From Atopobium sp034113385 (GTDB taxonomy: Bacteria; Actinomycetota; Coriobacteriia; Coriobacteriales; Atopobiaceae): a stretch of 36,627 nucleotides of DNA. The first letter of the stretch is position 1. Each line of letters begins with the position of its first letter. Made by a program: the position numbers and the translations under genes. Below, piece after piece: positions 17,737-26,381 of the stretch. Location of the stretch: assembly GCF_034113385.1 (NCBI RefSeq), contig NZ_JAXEXL010000024.1:1-36627 (forward strand), written 5' to 3'. The notes beneath the pieces are model-generated. The model had not been told where the DNA came from, made no database searches, and saw only the letters and a program-made list of their open reading frames with translations.

Positions 17737-18420
17737 TTAGTTTTGCATTGCCGCAACAAACCAACTGGTAATAGATGTTGGATGTGTAATACCTGTACCT
17801 ACCACCACAGACCACGCGCCAGCATCAAGGGCCGCCTTAGCATCTGCTGGAGTATGTACATGCCCCTCACATACTACAGGAAAACCAGGAAACTCTGTTG
17901 CTGCTTGCTTAAGCAGAGGAATATCGGGGCCTTCATCCATAGTGGTATCAATAGCAGCCTTGTTATGAGAAAGCGTAGTAGACACAATGTCACAGCCACA
18001 GGCTACGCCACGACGAATATCTTCAATGGTCATACAATCAGCCATAATAAGAACATCCGACTGTTTCTTAATCTCTGCTACTGTTTCTTCAAACGTACGA
18101 CCATCAGGGCGCGGACGATCCGTAGCATCAAGCGCAACAATATCACAGCCCGCATGTACACAAGCCATAGCATGGCGTAAGGTGGGGGTAATATACACAC
18201 CCTCATGACCTTCCTTCCAAAGGCCAATGACAGGTACGTCTACCTGACCTTTAATGGCTGATATATCCGCCAAACCTTGGCATCTAATTGCAGCAGCGCC
18301 ACCCTTTTGCACGGCTAAAGAAAGCGCTGCCATAATATCTGGCCTGCGTAGAGGCTCACCAGGATATGCTTGTACGCTTACAACGAGCTTGCCGTGAATT
18401 GCCTCTAAAATGGAATTCAT
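17737..18420 (-). CDS. nanE: N-acetylmannosamine-6-phosphate 2-epimerase
   Basis: Converts ManNAc-6-P to GlcNAc-6-P, the last dedicated step of sialic acid breakdown. It is a (beta/alpha)8 barrel. Landmarks are LVVSVQAYPGEPL at the N-terminus, VIGLWKEG with the likely catalytic Lys69, VYITPT, CDIVALDATDRPRPDG, CEGHVHTP with the likely catalytic Glu, and the phosphate-binding VVGTGITHPTSIT. I chose the ATG at 18420, with GGAG 6 bases upstream; open frame upstream of it would need TTG. Length 227 is normal. It is the last gene of the sialic acid operon. Confidence 0.93.
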   Translation of the reverse strand: MNSILEAIHGKLVVSVQAYPGEPLRRPDIMAALSLAVQKGGAAAIRCQGLADISAIKGQVDVPVIGLWKEGHEGVYITPTLRHAMACVHAGCDIVALDATDRPRPDGRTFEETVAEIKKQSDVLIMADCMTIEDIRRGVACGCDIVSTTLSHNKAAIDTTMDEGPDIPLLKQAATEFPGFPVVCEGHVHTPADAKAALDAGAWSVVVGTGITHPTSITSWFVAAMQN

Positions 18421-18501
18421 ACCCATCTCCAAAAGTTACCAAAGTTGCCTGTACATCTTGTTAGAACTATTTGCGAGAAACCCCTATACGTGCTGACTTG
18501 C

Positions 18502-19482
18502 TCACTCACCTGCCGGCTCTATAACATAACCAAGCGTAAGGAAGTTTTCTGCTGCACCAATCAAGGGAGCATTGCCACCAAGCTTACCTTCCAAGATGGG
18601 TGTTTGTGCAACAGGGTCCATAGCCTGAGACGCAAAACCTTGAGCCAAAGCCTCATGCCAATAAAACGTACACTGAGCCACCGAACCAGAAAGCACTATA
18701 GCGTGAGGATCAAGCATATTGCACATACTACCCAACACAGTACCAATAGCATAACCAGAGCGAGCCTCTGCACGCTGCGCGGCTTCATCTCCAGCCAATG
18801 CCCGCTTATCTATATCTGCTCCATTAATGGGCGTGCCATCTTCCAAGGTAGCTGAACCACCAAATTCAACATATGAATTGATAATGCCCGGACCAGCCGC
18901 CACCGTTTCCAAATGAGAACTACGACCACAAGCACAGGGTTTATCAGCAGCCTCTGCACATAACACATGGCCAATGCAACCCGCTACATCATGAGCGCCC
19001 CGTAAGATATGGTTATCAACGATAAAAGCGCCACCAATGCCAGTTCCAACTGCCATAACTAAGCAGCTTGCGCTCCCCTTACCTGCACCCCAACGAGCCT
19101 CACCTAGGGCATGCGCATGAACATCGTTAAGGGCCTTTGTGGGAAGTCCACTTGCTACCTGCACCTCACTGGCAAGCTTGGTGCCTGTCCAACCAGGCAT
19201 AATCTCATTGGCAAACGTTACGTCACCCGTAAGCGGGTTGATGACACCAGCACTAGAAATGCCAACACCTCTAAGCTCAATACCTTGGCTTTGGGCGGCT
19301 TTCTTAGTAGTGAGTACCTGTTGTATAACTGTAGCCAATACCTGAGGACCACCCGCAGCTGCATGAGTTGGCACCTGAGTGACCTGCACAACTTGAGGGG
19401 CACCATCACCAAACAACACGATACCAGCTGCAATCTTTGTTCCGCCAATATCTACAGCTATCACAGCGATTTTCTCTGCCAT
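18502..19482 (-). CDS. nanK: ROK-family kinase, probable N-acetylmannosamine kinase
   Basis: Phosphorylates ManNAc to ManNAc-6-P in this context. The phosphate-binding motif DIGGTK is at residues 11-16, catalytic Asp120 lies in LNDVHA, and AVGTGIGGAFIV follows. The ROK zinc site is unusual: the ExGH motif reads CIGH (Cys169 in place of Glu), and the final Cys of CxCGxxGC is His190 (CACGRSSH). Zinc could still be held by His172, Cys183, Cys185 and His190. AAGGA precedes the ATG. Family assignment is firm. Substrate is inferred from its place between nanA and nanE; a glucokinase-type ROK protein is the alternative. Confidence 0.85.
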   Translation of the reverse strand: MAEKIAVIAVDIGGTKIAAGIVLFGDGAPQVVQVTQVPTHAAAGGPQVLATVIQQVLTTKKAAQSQGIELRGVGISSAGVINPLTGDVTFANEIMPGWTGTKLASEVQVASGLPTKALNDVHAHALGEARWGAGKGSASCLVMAVGTGIGGAFIVDNHILRGAHDVAGCIGHVLCAEAADKPCACGRSSHLETVAAGPGIINSYVEFGGSATLEDGTPINGADIDKRALAGDEAAQRAEARSGYAIGTVLGSMCNMLDPHAIVLSGSVAQCTFYWHEALAQGFASQAMDPVAQTPILEGKLGGNAPLIGAAENFLTLGYVIEPAGE

Positions 19483-19569
19483 AACTCATCCTTTATACAA
19501 GCTATTTCTTACATGTCCTGCCAAAACCAACGCAGCCTCATCGTGCAAGAAATACACGCTATCTACTGT

Positions 19570-20490
19570 TTAGAGCAAACCGTTTGCCTGAAGCACCTCG
19601 CGGATTTTCTCTACATTTTTGCCTTCCATTGCCTTAACGGGACGAGGCATCTGATTAGTAGAGAAAATGCCCATAAGCCACAAGGCGGTTTTAAAGGCAC
19701 CCACGCCACCTGCATAACCTTGCAAACCAGACGTTACGTCAAAGATATGAGAAAGCTCGTTAAGCTTATCTTGCTCTGCCTTGACATCTGCCCAGTTACC
19801 AGCCTGATAAGCCTTCCACATACGAACATAACCTTCAGGGTCAACATTTGCCAAACCAGGAACGGAACCGTCTGCACCAGACAAGTAGGCACCGTCTACC
19901 ACAATCTCATGACCTGTAAGCAGGCTCATAGGATGGCCTGCCTTTTGGTTTTCTTGGCACAGATAACGGAAGTTAACGTCATCACCAGAGGAGTCTTTAA
20001 CACCGGCAAGGGTGCCCTCTTTTCCCAGTTCAATGGCGAGTTTCCAAGGAAGCTTGGTATGCACACAAACAGGAATGTCATAAGCAAATACGGGCACAGA
20101 AAGCTCACGTGCCAAGATGCGGAAATGCTCTGCCATCTCGGTTAGACCGCCCAGTGCATAAAAAGGCGCTGTTGCTACCACAGCATCTGCACCCAAGCGC
20201 TCTGCCTGACGACCATGGGCAAGTACACGCTCCGTCTCTGTGTCAATAATGCCAATCAACACAGGAACACGATGATTTACAATGCGAACAGCCTCACGGA
20301 TTATCTGCTCACGAACCTCATCGGTAGAGAAAACCACCTCGCCAGATGATCCCAAGAAAAACAAGCCATCTACACCAGCATCAATCATCCTGTTGATGAG
20401 CTTCTCAAAAGAAGCCACGTCCAACGTGTGGTCCTCAAGCTCAGGAACGACTACGGGAGGTATGACGCCAGAAATTTTAAAATCACTCAT
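19570..20490 (-). CDS. nanA: N-acetylneuraminate lyase (DHDPS/NAL family)
   Basis: Class I aldolase expected to split sialic acid into ManNAc and pyruvate. The carboxylate-binding GSSGE is at residues 47-51, Tyr137 in YDIP, and Schiff-base Lys165 in GVKDSSGD; the last two match the positions in E. coli NanA. Length 306 is normal. The family also contains dihydrodipicolinate synthases and other pyruvate aldolases, so the function rests mainly on being next to nanK and nanE and downstream of a Sat-like transporter. Its ATG overlaps the previous stop (ATGA), and AAGGAAAG lies upstream. Confidence 0.85.
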   Translation of the reverse strand: MSDFKISGVIPPVVVPELEDHTLDVASFEKLINRMIDAGVDGLFFLGSSGEVVFSTDEVREQIIREAVRIVNHRVPVLIGIIDTETERVLAHGRQAERLGADAVVATAPFYALGGLTEMAEHFRILARELSVPVFAYDIPVCVHTKLPWKLAIELGKEGTLAGVKDSSGDDVNFRYLCQENQKAGHPMSLLTGHEIVVDGAYLSGADGSVPGLANVDPEGYVRMWKAYQAGNWADVKAEQDKLNELSHIFDVTSGLQGYAGGVGAFKTALWLMGIFSTNQMPRPVKAMEGKNVEKIREVLQANGLL

Positions 20491-21374
20491 GAATCTTTCC
20501 TTTCGAAGTGAATAAACTGCAATATCTCGTCTTCAAAGTCATTAATACGCTCATAACCCCACTTGGGGTATGAAACAAGTTTCTTGTTTGCGGAGCCTAA
20601 CAGATTATATAAAGCTTCCAGAGCAGCAACTTGCGCTTCTTGACCAAGCTGACCAATACCAAAAAGCGTTGGTGCAACAACCTGTGGTGCATAGGTCATA
20701 CAATCTATCTTGGCAAGCTGTTCAAAGAGCTTGTCTGCCTGGAGTGCTTGCGGATCTGTATACCTAAAATACCTATGAATACCTGCATAAATTGGAGCAC
20801 TTGCATCAGTTTGCCAGGCATGGCGTATGTTGGTTGGACAAGGATTGAGAAGAGCGAGCTTAGCCACACGGCAACCCATAATTCCTGCAAGGTCAAGTGC
20901 CAATCCTGCACCCGTGCCTTCTCCCACCACAGCAATATGAGTTGTTTTGGTTTGAGGTAACCGACAGATAAGCTCAAAGGTAAGCACACTATCTTTAATG
21001 AGCGTCAAAAACTGCCCACCGCCACAAGAGGCAATGTCATGCGACCACAGTCGCTGCTCCAACATAACTACGCGATACCCCAACGCTACCCAACGGGTAA
21101 GATGCGCCCAGCCACGAGGTCCTTGGCTTATATCATGAAAATACATAATGGTTGGGTAACTTGTTTGTGCGTTGTCTTTTGGAGTAAGCATACGCGCACG
21201 CAAGGTGGTGCCATCCATAGCTACAAATGCGATATGTTCATACTGAGCTCTAGATGATTGATTACCAACATAGACAGCATGGAGTGTATAGTCACAACTA
21301 CCTGCATAATCTGCTATTAAACTAAACTCCAGCTCATTGGTGGAAAGTGGACCCTTTGTTGTTACTAGCAACAT
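20487..21374 (-). CDS. CE7-like alpha/beta hydrolase paralogue lacking the catalytic triad
   Basis: This 295-residue protein looks like a diverged copy of its upstream neighbour, an acetyl xylan esterase-type hydrolase. The core fold is kept (MYFHDISQGPRGWAHLTRW matches the oxyanion-hole region). However the nucleophile elbow reads GEGTG, with Gly153 where Ser should be. The acid position is GQLGQ rather than GLVDE, and the His position is Tyr274 in WGYE. All three catalytic residues are gone while the frame is intact. The ATG at 21374 has GGAGG 8 bases upstream and overlaps the neighbour's end by 10 bases. Function is unknown; binding, regulatory or partner roles are possible. Confidence 0.75.
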   Translation of the reverse strand: MLLVTTKGPLSTNELEFSLIADYAGSCDYTLHAVYVGNQSSRAQYEHIAFVAMDGTTLRARMLTPKDNAQTSYPTIMYFHDISQGPRGWAHLTRWVALGYRVVMLEQRLWSHDIASCGGGQFLTLIKDSVLTFELICRLPQTKTTHIAVVGEGTGAGLALDLAGIMGCRVAKLALLNPCPTNIRHAWQTDASAPIYAGIHRYFRYTDPQALQADKLFEQLAKIDCMTYAPQVVAPTLFGIGQLGQEAQVAALEALYNLLGSANKKLVSYPKWGYERINDFEDEILQFIHFERKDS

Positions 21375-22345
21375 GCGTCTAACCCTCCCCCACAAAAGAA
21401 GTTAATAACCATATCATCAAAAGCGGGGATTTCTTCATGTCCAAACTCAGGAAACAGTATGTGTTGCTTAGGGCAAGTCATAGCATGGTACACCGCATAT
21501 TGTGTAGGCAACGGACACACCTCATCTACAAGACCCGTACCAAACAATACTTCCGCACGAACTAAATGAGCAAATGAAAGCGAATCAATATAGCCGAGCT
21601 GCGCAAACATCTCTTGAGCGTGCATGCCTCTTGCATCAAACCAACGTGCATAATAGCGCAAGCCTTCATACGCAATTTGATCCGCGCCCAGCTCACATAC
21701 CTTTTGAAAATCAGACAAAAACGGATAGAGAATCGCCGCACGCTTGATTACATCTGGATTGAGTGCGCAGGTAGCAATACCTACGCCACCTCCCTGTGAA
21801 TCACCATAGACCTGCACGTTAGTGGCGTCCAAACCATCTAGCTCTTGCACAATGCGACATAAAATACGGATATTTTGATGAAGGCGCACGTAATACATAT
21901 CCTTTGCAGGGCCATCAAGACCGGCAATCAAATGACCAGCAACGGTAGACCCCTTATAGCCACCTAAATCCTGGCTGCGACCTCCCTGACCAGGATTATC
22001 CATGGTGATGGTAGTAAAACCCATTCCTGCAAATGAACAGTTTTCTAACCAGCTGCGCGTACGCCCAGGATACCCATGAAAACGTAATACCACTGGCAAA
22101 GGTGTATGAAAAAGGGGGCGCAAAAAGCGAGCATAGAGGCGCGCTCCACCCATACCTTTAAACCATAGGTTATAAAACTCACACGTAGGATACGGGTCCA
22201 CCTCTGCAGGTTCAAGCGTATAACATAACGCCACATCATCTGCTTCACGCATACGGTCTGCCCAAAACTCATCAAAATCTACCGGAATGGGATTGGTCCC
22301 CCGGTAGGCTTCAAGAATCTTTTGTTGTTCTAACGAGATAGGCAT
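21365..22345 (-). CDS. Acetyl xylan esterase-type (CE7) deacetylase, possible sialate O-acetylesterase
   Basis: CE7 enzymes remove acetyl groups from sugars and cephalosporin C. The full triad is visible: Ser183 in YGDSQGGG, Asp274 in GLVDEVCP and His303 in EFGHE. The oxyanion loop RFHGYPGRTRSW and DNPGQGGRSQD are family landmarks. Length 326 is normal. No signal peptide is seen, so it should act in the cytoplasm on imported substrate. Its position in a sialic acid operon suggests removal of O-acetyl groups from Neu5Ac; a CE7 enzyme is also linked to the pneumococcal nan region. GGAAG lies 8 bases before the ATG. Confidence 0.88.
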   Translation of the reverse strand: MPISLEQQKILEAYRGTNPIPVDFDEFWADRMREADDVALCYTLEPAEVDPYPTCEFYNLWFKGMGGARLYARFLRPLFHTPLPVVLRFHGYPGRTRSWLENCSFAGMGFTTITMDNPGQGGRSQDLGGYKGSTVAGHLIAGLDGPAKDMYYVRLHQNIRILCRIVQELDGLDATNVQVYGDSQGGGVGIATCALNPDVIKRAAILYPFLSDFQKVCELGADQIAYEGLRYYARWFDARGMHAQEMFAQLGYIDSLSFAHLVRAEVLFGTGLVDEVCPLPTQYAVYHAMTCPKQHILFPEFGHEEIPAFDDMVINFFCGGGLDACC

Positions 22346-22373
22346 CTACAATACTTCCGCATAATGTGTTAGA

Positions 22374-22403
22374 AAGATGCCTCGCCTATACGCGAGGCAT
22401 CTT
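22374..22403 (-). terminator. Hairpin between the transporter genes and the esterase genes
   Basis: The arms AAGATGCCTCGC and GCGAGGCATCTT form a perfect 12-bp stem with a 6-base loop. It is followed on the minus strand by TCTAACA, a weak tail. It lies just after the last transporter gene and 29 bases before the esterase start, so it probably reduces rather than abolishes read-through. Confidence 0.6.
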
Positions 22404-22422
22404 AAGAGTATGAATCCCTCAA

Positions 22423-23289
22423 CTACTGGCCAAGTTTAGGATGAAGCAGCGAAGGAGCAGCACCGAGCAAAAGCTTGGTGTAGTCATCCTGGGGCTTCTC
22501 AAAAATATCCTTTGCAGGTCCCTGCTCGACCACTTTGCCACCATTCATAACCATAATGTCGTCAGAAATATAACGAACAGTTTGAATATCGTGACTGATA
22601 AAGACCATAGCAAGACCGAGGTCACGCTTAAGATCAGTAAGCAGATTCAAAATCTGTGCACGAACAGAAACATCCAGTGCAGAGGTGGGCTCATCCGCAA
22701 TAATGGCATCAGGCCCAATTGCTAAAGCACGTGCAATAGCAACACGTTGACGCTGACCACCAGACAACTGACCAGGCAAAGCCTCCAGGGAACTAGAAGG
22801 CAAACCAACCATGCCAATAAGATCACGAACACGGCGCTCGCGCTCGACCGGCGTAAGAACACTGTGAACAAGCATGGGATCAAGCAACTGATCATGTACG
22901 GACATGCGAGCATTGAGGGCTGTTGCAGGATCTTGGAAAACAACCGAGATAACGCGACCAATTTTAAGGCGATCAGCGGCAGTGCGCTTGGTTACATCGT
23001 TACCCTTAAAGAAAACGTGACCAGAAGTAGGAGCCTGCAAGCCGCACATTACGTTTGCAGTCGTAGACTTGCCACAACCAGACTCGCCTACAATGCCCAA
23101 GGTCTTGCCAGGCATCAGACGCAAAGTTACACCCTGAACAGCGTGTACAAGGTTGGGGTGCAAAAGAGAACCCGTGCGCGTACGGAAGGTAACGTGTACA
23201 TCATCCAGATAAATAATGGGAGTTACACCATCAATGGTGCCGTCATCAATAGTTACTGGCATGTTCTTCTCGACAGTTGTGCCACTCAT
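22423..23289 (-). CDS. PepT-class ABC transporter ATPase, SatD-like
   Basis: ATPase of the presumed sialic acid importer. Walker A GESGCGKST, signature LSGGQRQR, Walker B with IIADEPTSALD, and H-loop FISHDIQTV are all present. At 288 residues it is shorter than OppF of the other operon and ends soon after the ATPase core, without the cysteine-bearing C-terminal domain. AAGGAGG precedes the ATG, which overlaps the upstream stop by four bases (ATGA). It should pair with the ATPase half of the fused upstream protein. The family call is firm; the substrate is inferred from the nan genes downstream. Confidence 0.9.
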   Translation of the reverse strand: MSGTTVEKNMPVTIDDGTIDGVTPIIYLDDVHVTFRTRTGSLLHPNLVHAVQGVTLRLMPGKTLGIVGESGCGKSTTANVMCGLQAPTSGHVFFKGNDVTKRTAADRLKIGRVISVVFQDPATALNARMSVHDQLLDPMLVHSVLTPVERERRVRDLIGMVGLPSSSLEALPGQLSGGQRQRVAIARALAIGPDAIIADEPTSALDVSVRAQILNLLTDLKRDLGLAMVFISHDIQTVRYISDDIMVMNGGKVVEQGPAKDIFEKPQDDYTKLLLGAAPSLLHPKLGQ

Positions 23290-25298
23290 GCCACACCTCC
23301 TTCAAGAAACGAAGTCAGTCCTGCAGCTGCAAGAGCCTCGTCAGGCAACTCAGAGACTACGTGATGAGTACCAGGAATCTCCTTCAAAACTGGATGAACA
23401 TCAATGCCAACTTCAGGATGGCTTGAACGTGGAGCAAAGCGGTCACCCGGAGCAAAATCCTGAGGGCTGGGTACCGTACCAGGAACTTGGTGCAAACGAC
23501 CAGCGCCACCTTCAATAGAAATAACCGAGCCCAAAAGGCCGCGTGTATATTCATGAATGGGGTTGGTGAGAAGTTCCTTGGTAGGAGCCTGCTCAATAAC
23601 CTGACCTGCATACATAACGGTAATATCGGAAGCTACCTCAGCAACTAAGGCCAAATCATGCGATACAAAAATCATGGCAAAGCCCAACTTAGCCTGCAAT
23701 TCATTAAGGAGCTTAATAACCTGCTTTTGGACAGTCACATCCAAAGCAGTAGTAGGCTCATCGCAGATAACAAGCTTAGGATCGCGCGTAAGTGCCATAG
23801 CAATTAAAACACGCTGACGCTGGCCACCAGACAACTCGTGGGGATAACTTTCCAAAACACGCTTAGGATCCAAACCTACCAAAGACAATAAATCTTCAGC
23901 AGAACGAGTACCTCCGCGGTCGGTGAGCTGCTTCATCTGGGACTTAATAAGCATGGAAGGGTTAAGAGAACTCAAGGCATCCTGATATACCATTGCAATC
24001 TCATGACCACGAAGATCATTGCGCTGCTTATCGGACATCTCCAGCAAGTTCTTGCCCTCATACAAAACCTCGCCCGAAATCTGGGCACGGCTATCGATAA
24101 GCCCCATGATGGTAAGAGAAGTGATGGATTTACCACAACCAGACTCGCCTACAAGACCCATGGTTTGGCCAGGCCGCACATCAAAACTTACATGATCTAC
24201 TACATTAACGTCGCCATGGCGTGGAAACTTAATGCACAAATCTTTAACCCGCAGTAATGGCTCAACACTATAGTCAGGTACATGACGATCGGTACGTGCA
24301 CCCTCTACGGCAGCCAATGCGGTAAGAGACTTAGTAAGAGACTCAGCCTGAGCAGCATACGCAGCTACCGGATCTGCAACAAGGCGATCTGCCTCACGCA
24401 CTGCCTCAGGATCATGATCTTCCACGGGTGCAGAAGGAGCAGCTACTAAAGCATCTGTAATGCCCTCGGAAAGGATGTTAAGGCACAAGCAGGTAATCAT
24501 GATTGCCATGCCGGGATACATTGCTTGCCACCAACGACCAGCCAAAACGCCGCCACGTGCATCTGCAATAATATTGCCCCAGGTTGGCGTAGGCTCCTGA
24601 ATACCAGCAGAGATAAAGGTAAGAGAAGCCTCAAAAATAATAGCATCTGCAACCAACGTTACTGCATAAACCATAATGGGTGCAATGCAATTACGCATAA
24701 CGTGACGCCATAAAATCCAAGGTGCACGAGCGCCAGACACCACAACAGCGCGAACATAATCTTCGCCATATTCGCTCACGATATTTGCACGTACTAAACG
24801 TGCAATCTGAGGAATATACATAAAGCCAATAGAGAAAATAATTCCAGGCATGCTATTGCCCAAAATGGATACAAATACCGCAGCCAATGCAATACCTGGG
24901 AACGACATAATCACGTCTAAGATACGCATGATGAGCTCAGAAATCCACTTACGAGAAACAGCAGCAAAAGAGCCAAGAATGGAACCAACTATGAGAGCAA
25001 CACCCGTTGCACTAAAGCCAATAACCAAAGAGAAACGACCGCCATACAAAATACGAGATAAAACATCACGGCCCTTATCGTCAGTACCAAACAAGAAGTT
25101 TGGAGAAGGTGCCTGACGAGCAAGAAAAATCTCAAAGGGGTCATGCGGTGCAATAAACGAAGCAAAAATTGCACTCAAAGCAACCAAAGCTAAAACCACC
25201 AAAGAAATCTTGGAAGCGGTACTCATACGCTTAAAGCCAGCAAACTTTGCTTTTTTCTGCACTGCTTCTTCTACTGCAGCAGCTTGATTTTTACGCAT
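23286..25298 (-). CDS. Fused permease-ATPase of a PepT-class ABC transporter, SatC-like
   Basis: One 670-residue chain joins a DppC-type permease (about residues 1-285; FGTDDKGRDVLSRILYGGRF is typical) to a DppD-type ATPase (about 346-640). The linker of about 60 residues is rich in Ala, Glu and Asp. The ATPase has Walker A GESGCGKS (384-391), signature ELSGGQRQR, Walker B with CDEPTTALD, and SHDLALV. The C-terminal loop usually reads CxFxPRC, but here it is GDRFAPRSS, with Asp619 and Ser625 in place of Cys. Permease-ATPase fusions are known in this class. The start follows the upstream stop by two bases. Confidence 0.92.
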   Translation of the reverse strand: MRKNQAAAVEEAVQKKAKFAGFKRMSTASKISLVVLALVALSAIFASFIAPHDPFEIFLARQAPSPNFLFGTDDKGRDVLSRILYGGRFSLVIGFSATGVALIVGSILGSFAAVSRKWISELIMRILDVIMSFPGIALAAVFVSILGNSMPGIIFSIGFMYIPQIARLVRANIVSEYGEDYVRAVVVSGARAPWILWRHVMRNCIAPIMVYAVTLVADAIIFEASLTFISAGIQEPTPTWGNIIADARGGVLAGRWWQAMYPGMAIMITCLCLNILSEGITDALVAAPSAPVEDHDPEAVREADRLVADPVAAYAAQAESLTKSLTALAAVEGARTDRHVPDYSVEPLLRVKDLCIKFPRHGDVNVVDHVSFDVRPGQTMGLVGESGCGKSITSLTIMGLIDSRAQISGEVLYEGKNLLEMSDKQRNDLRGHEIAMVYQDALSSLNPSMLIKSQMKQLTDRGGTRSAEDLLSLVGLDPKRVLESYPHELSGGQRQRVLIAMALTRDPKLVICDEPTTALDVTVQKQVIKLLNELQAKLGFAMIFVSHDLALVAEVASDITVMYAGQVIEQAPTKELLTNPIHEYTRGLLGSVISIEGGAGRLHQVPGTVPSPQDFAPGDRFAPRSSHPEVGIDVHPVLKEIPGTHHVVSELPDEALAAAGLTSFLEGGVA

Positions 25299-25300
25299 GA

Positions 25301-26251
25301 TTACACCGTCCTTATCCTGGGGTTGATAAGGATGTACAGCATGTCAACCACAATGTTGATGATAATAAACGACAAAGCAACAACAATAACAACGCCTTGT
25401 ACTAGATTGGGCTCATTACCCTGAATACCAGTGGTAATTGCAGTACCCATACCGGGAAGAGCAAAGATGACCTCAATGACAACAGCACCACCAAGCAAGT
25501 AACCAATCTTCATGCCAAGGGTAGTAACAGGGGTGATAAGTGCGTTGCGCAAGACATTTTTTGCAATAACGGTCCGCTTGGGGATACCAGCACCAATAGC
25601 AGTACGCACGTAATCTTTGTCCAGCTCTTCTACCATGGCAGTACGAATAACACGCGTGAGCTGACCAGACAAAGGAGTGCCCAGTGCAATAGCTGGCATA
25701 ATCATGCGACGCCACCAACCAAGCGTAAACAGTGTGGGCAAAGGCCCCGATGCAGGAAGTGCATGCAAATTAGCAGAGAGAAGCAAAATGAGCAGTACTG
25801 CAAGCCAAAATGAAGGTGTAGCCAACGACAAAATCGAAAGAACACGAATAAGTTGGTCGGGCCAACGATCCCTATACAAAGCAGCAATAATACCCAAAAC
25901 AAATGCTAAAACAGCGCCAATGATAAGACCCAGGAATGTAAGCTGCATGGTAATAGGCAGTGCATCGGCAATCTTGGCATTGACCGAAGAATTGTTAACG
26001 CCATAGGTACCGAGGTCTCCCTGCAAAAAACCTCCCATATAGCGAACGTAACGAATGGGCAGCGGATCGTCGAGACCATGTGCTGCATGATACTGGGCCA
26101 CTGCTTCAGGTGTAACGTTTTCTCCAAGCTGCGAATAAGCAGGATCTACGGGAGAGAACGACATAAGAACAAACACCAGAAGTGTTGCACCAAGAACCAT
26201 AAAGGGCAAGGCAATAATCCTTCGCCCAATGAGTCTCAGAAGATTACTCAC
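25301..26251 (-). CDS. PepT-class ABC transporter permease, SatB/DppB-like
   Basis: Membrane permease of the same importer. It opens LLRLIGRRIIALPFMVLGAT, the DppB first helix, and has the coupling motif DYVRTAIGAGIPKRTV and the C-terminal NPRIRTV. About six helices are expected in 316 residues. The start is GTG, with AGGAG 7 bases upstream. A strong hairpin separates it from the binding-protein gene. With one separate permease, one fused permease-ATPase and one lone ATPase, the transporter has a complete set of parts. Confidence 0.92.
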   Translation of the reverse strand: MSNLLRLIGRRIIALPFMVLGATLLVFVLMSFSPVDPAYSQLGENVTPEAVAQYHAAHGLDDPLPIRYVRYMGGFLQGDLGTYGVNNSSVNAKIADALPITMQLTFLGLIIGAVLAFVLGIIAALYRDRWPDQLIRVLSILSLATPSFWLAVLLILLLSANLHALPASGPLPTLFTLGWWRRMIMPAIALGTPLSGQLTRVIRTAMVEELDKDYVRTAIGAGIPKRTVIAKNVLRNALITPVTTLGMKIGYLLGGAVVIEVIFALPGMGTAITTGIQGNEPNLVQGVVIVVALSFIIINIVVDMLYILINPRIRTV

Positions 26252-26286
26252 TGTGCTGCTCCTCTCTCTTTCGTGCTTTTCACAAA

Positions 26287-26320
26287 GAGGTCTCGAGCAC
26301 CTCGTGGTTCTCGAGACCTC
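26287..26320 (-). terminator. Hairpin between binding-protein and permease genes of the Sat-like operon
   Basis: GAGGTCTCGAG and CTCGAGACCTC form a perfect 11-bp stem with a 12-base loop, between the binding-protein stop and the permease start. Only TTTGTG follows on the minus strand. Position and size mirror the oppA-oppB hairpin, so attenuation or 3' stabilisation of the binding-protein mRNA is likely. Confidence 0.6.
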
Positions 26321-26381
26321 CCCTTTATCAAAAAACTTTAGTGCAACATATGTTGCGTATAGCTGTATATCCTAGATTGGT

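Noticed and set aside
19111..20145. A 344-codon plus-strand open frame opposite nanK and nanA
   Set aside because: It spans two real genes in antisense with no domain and no ribosome site logic.
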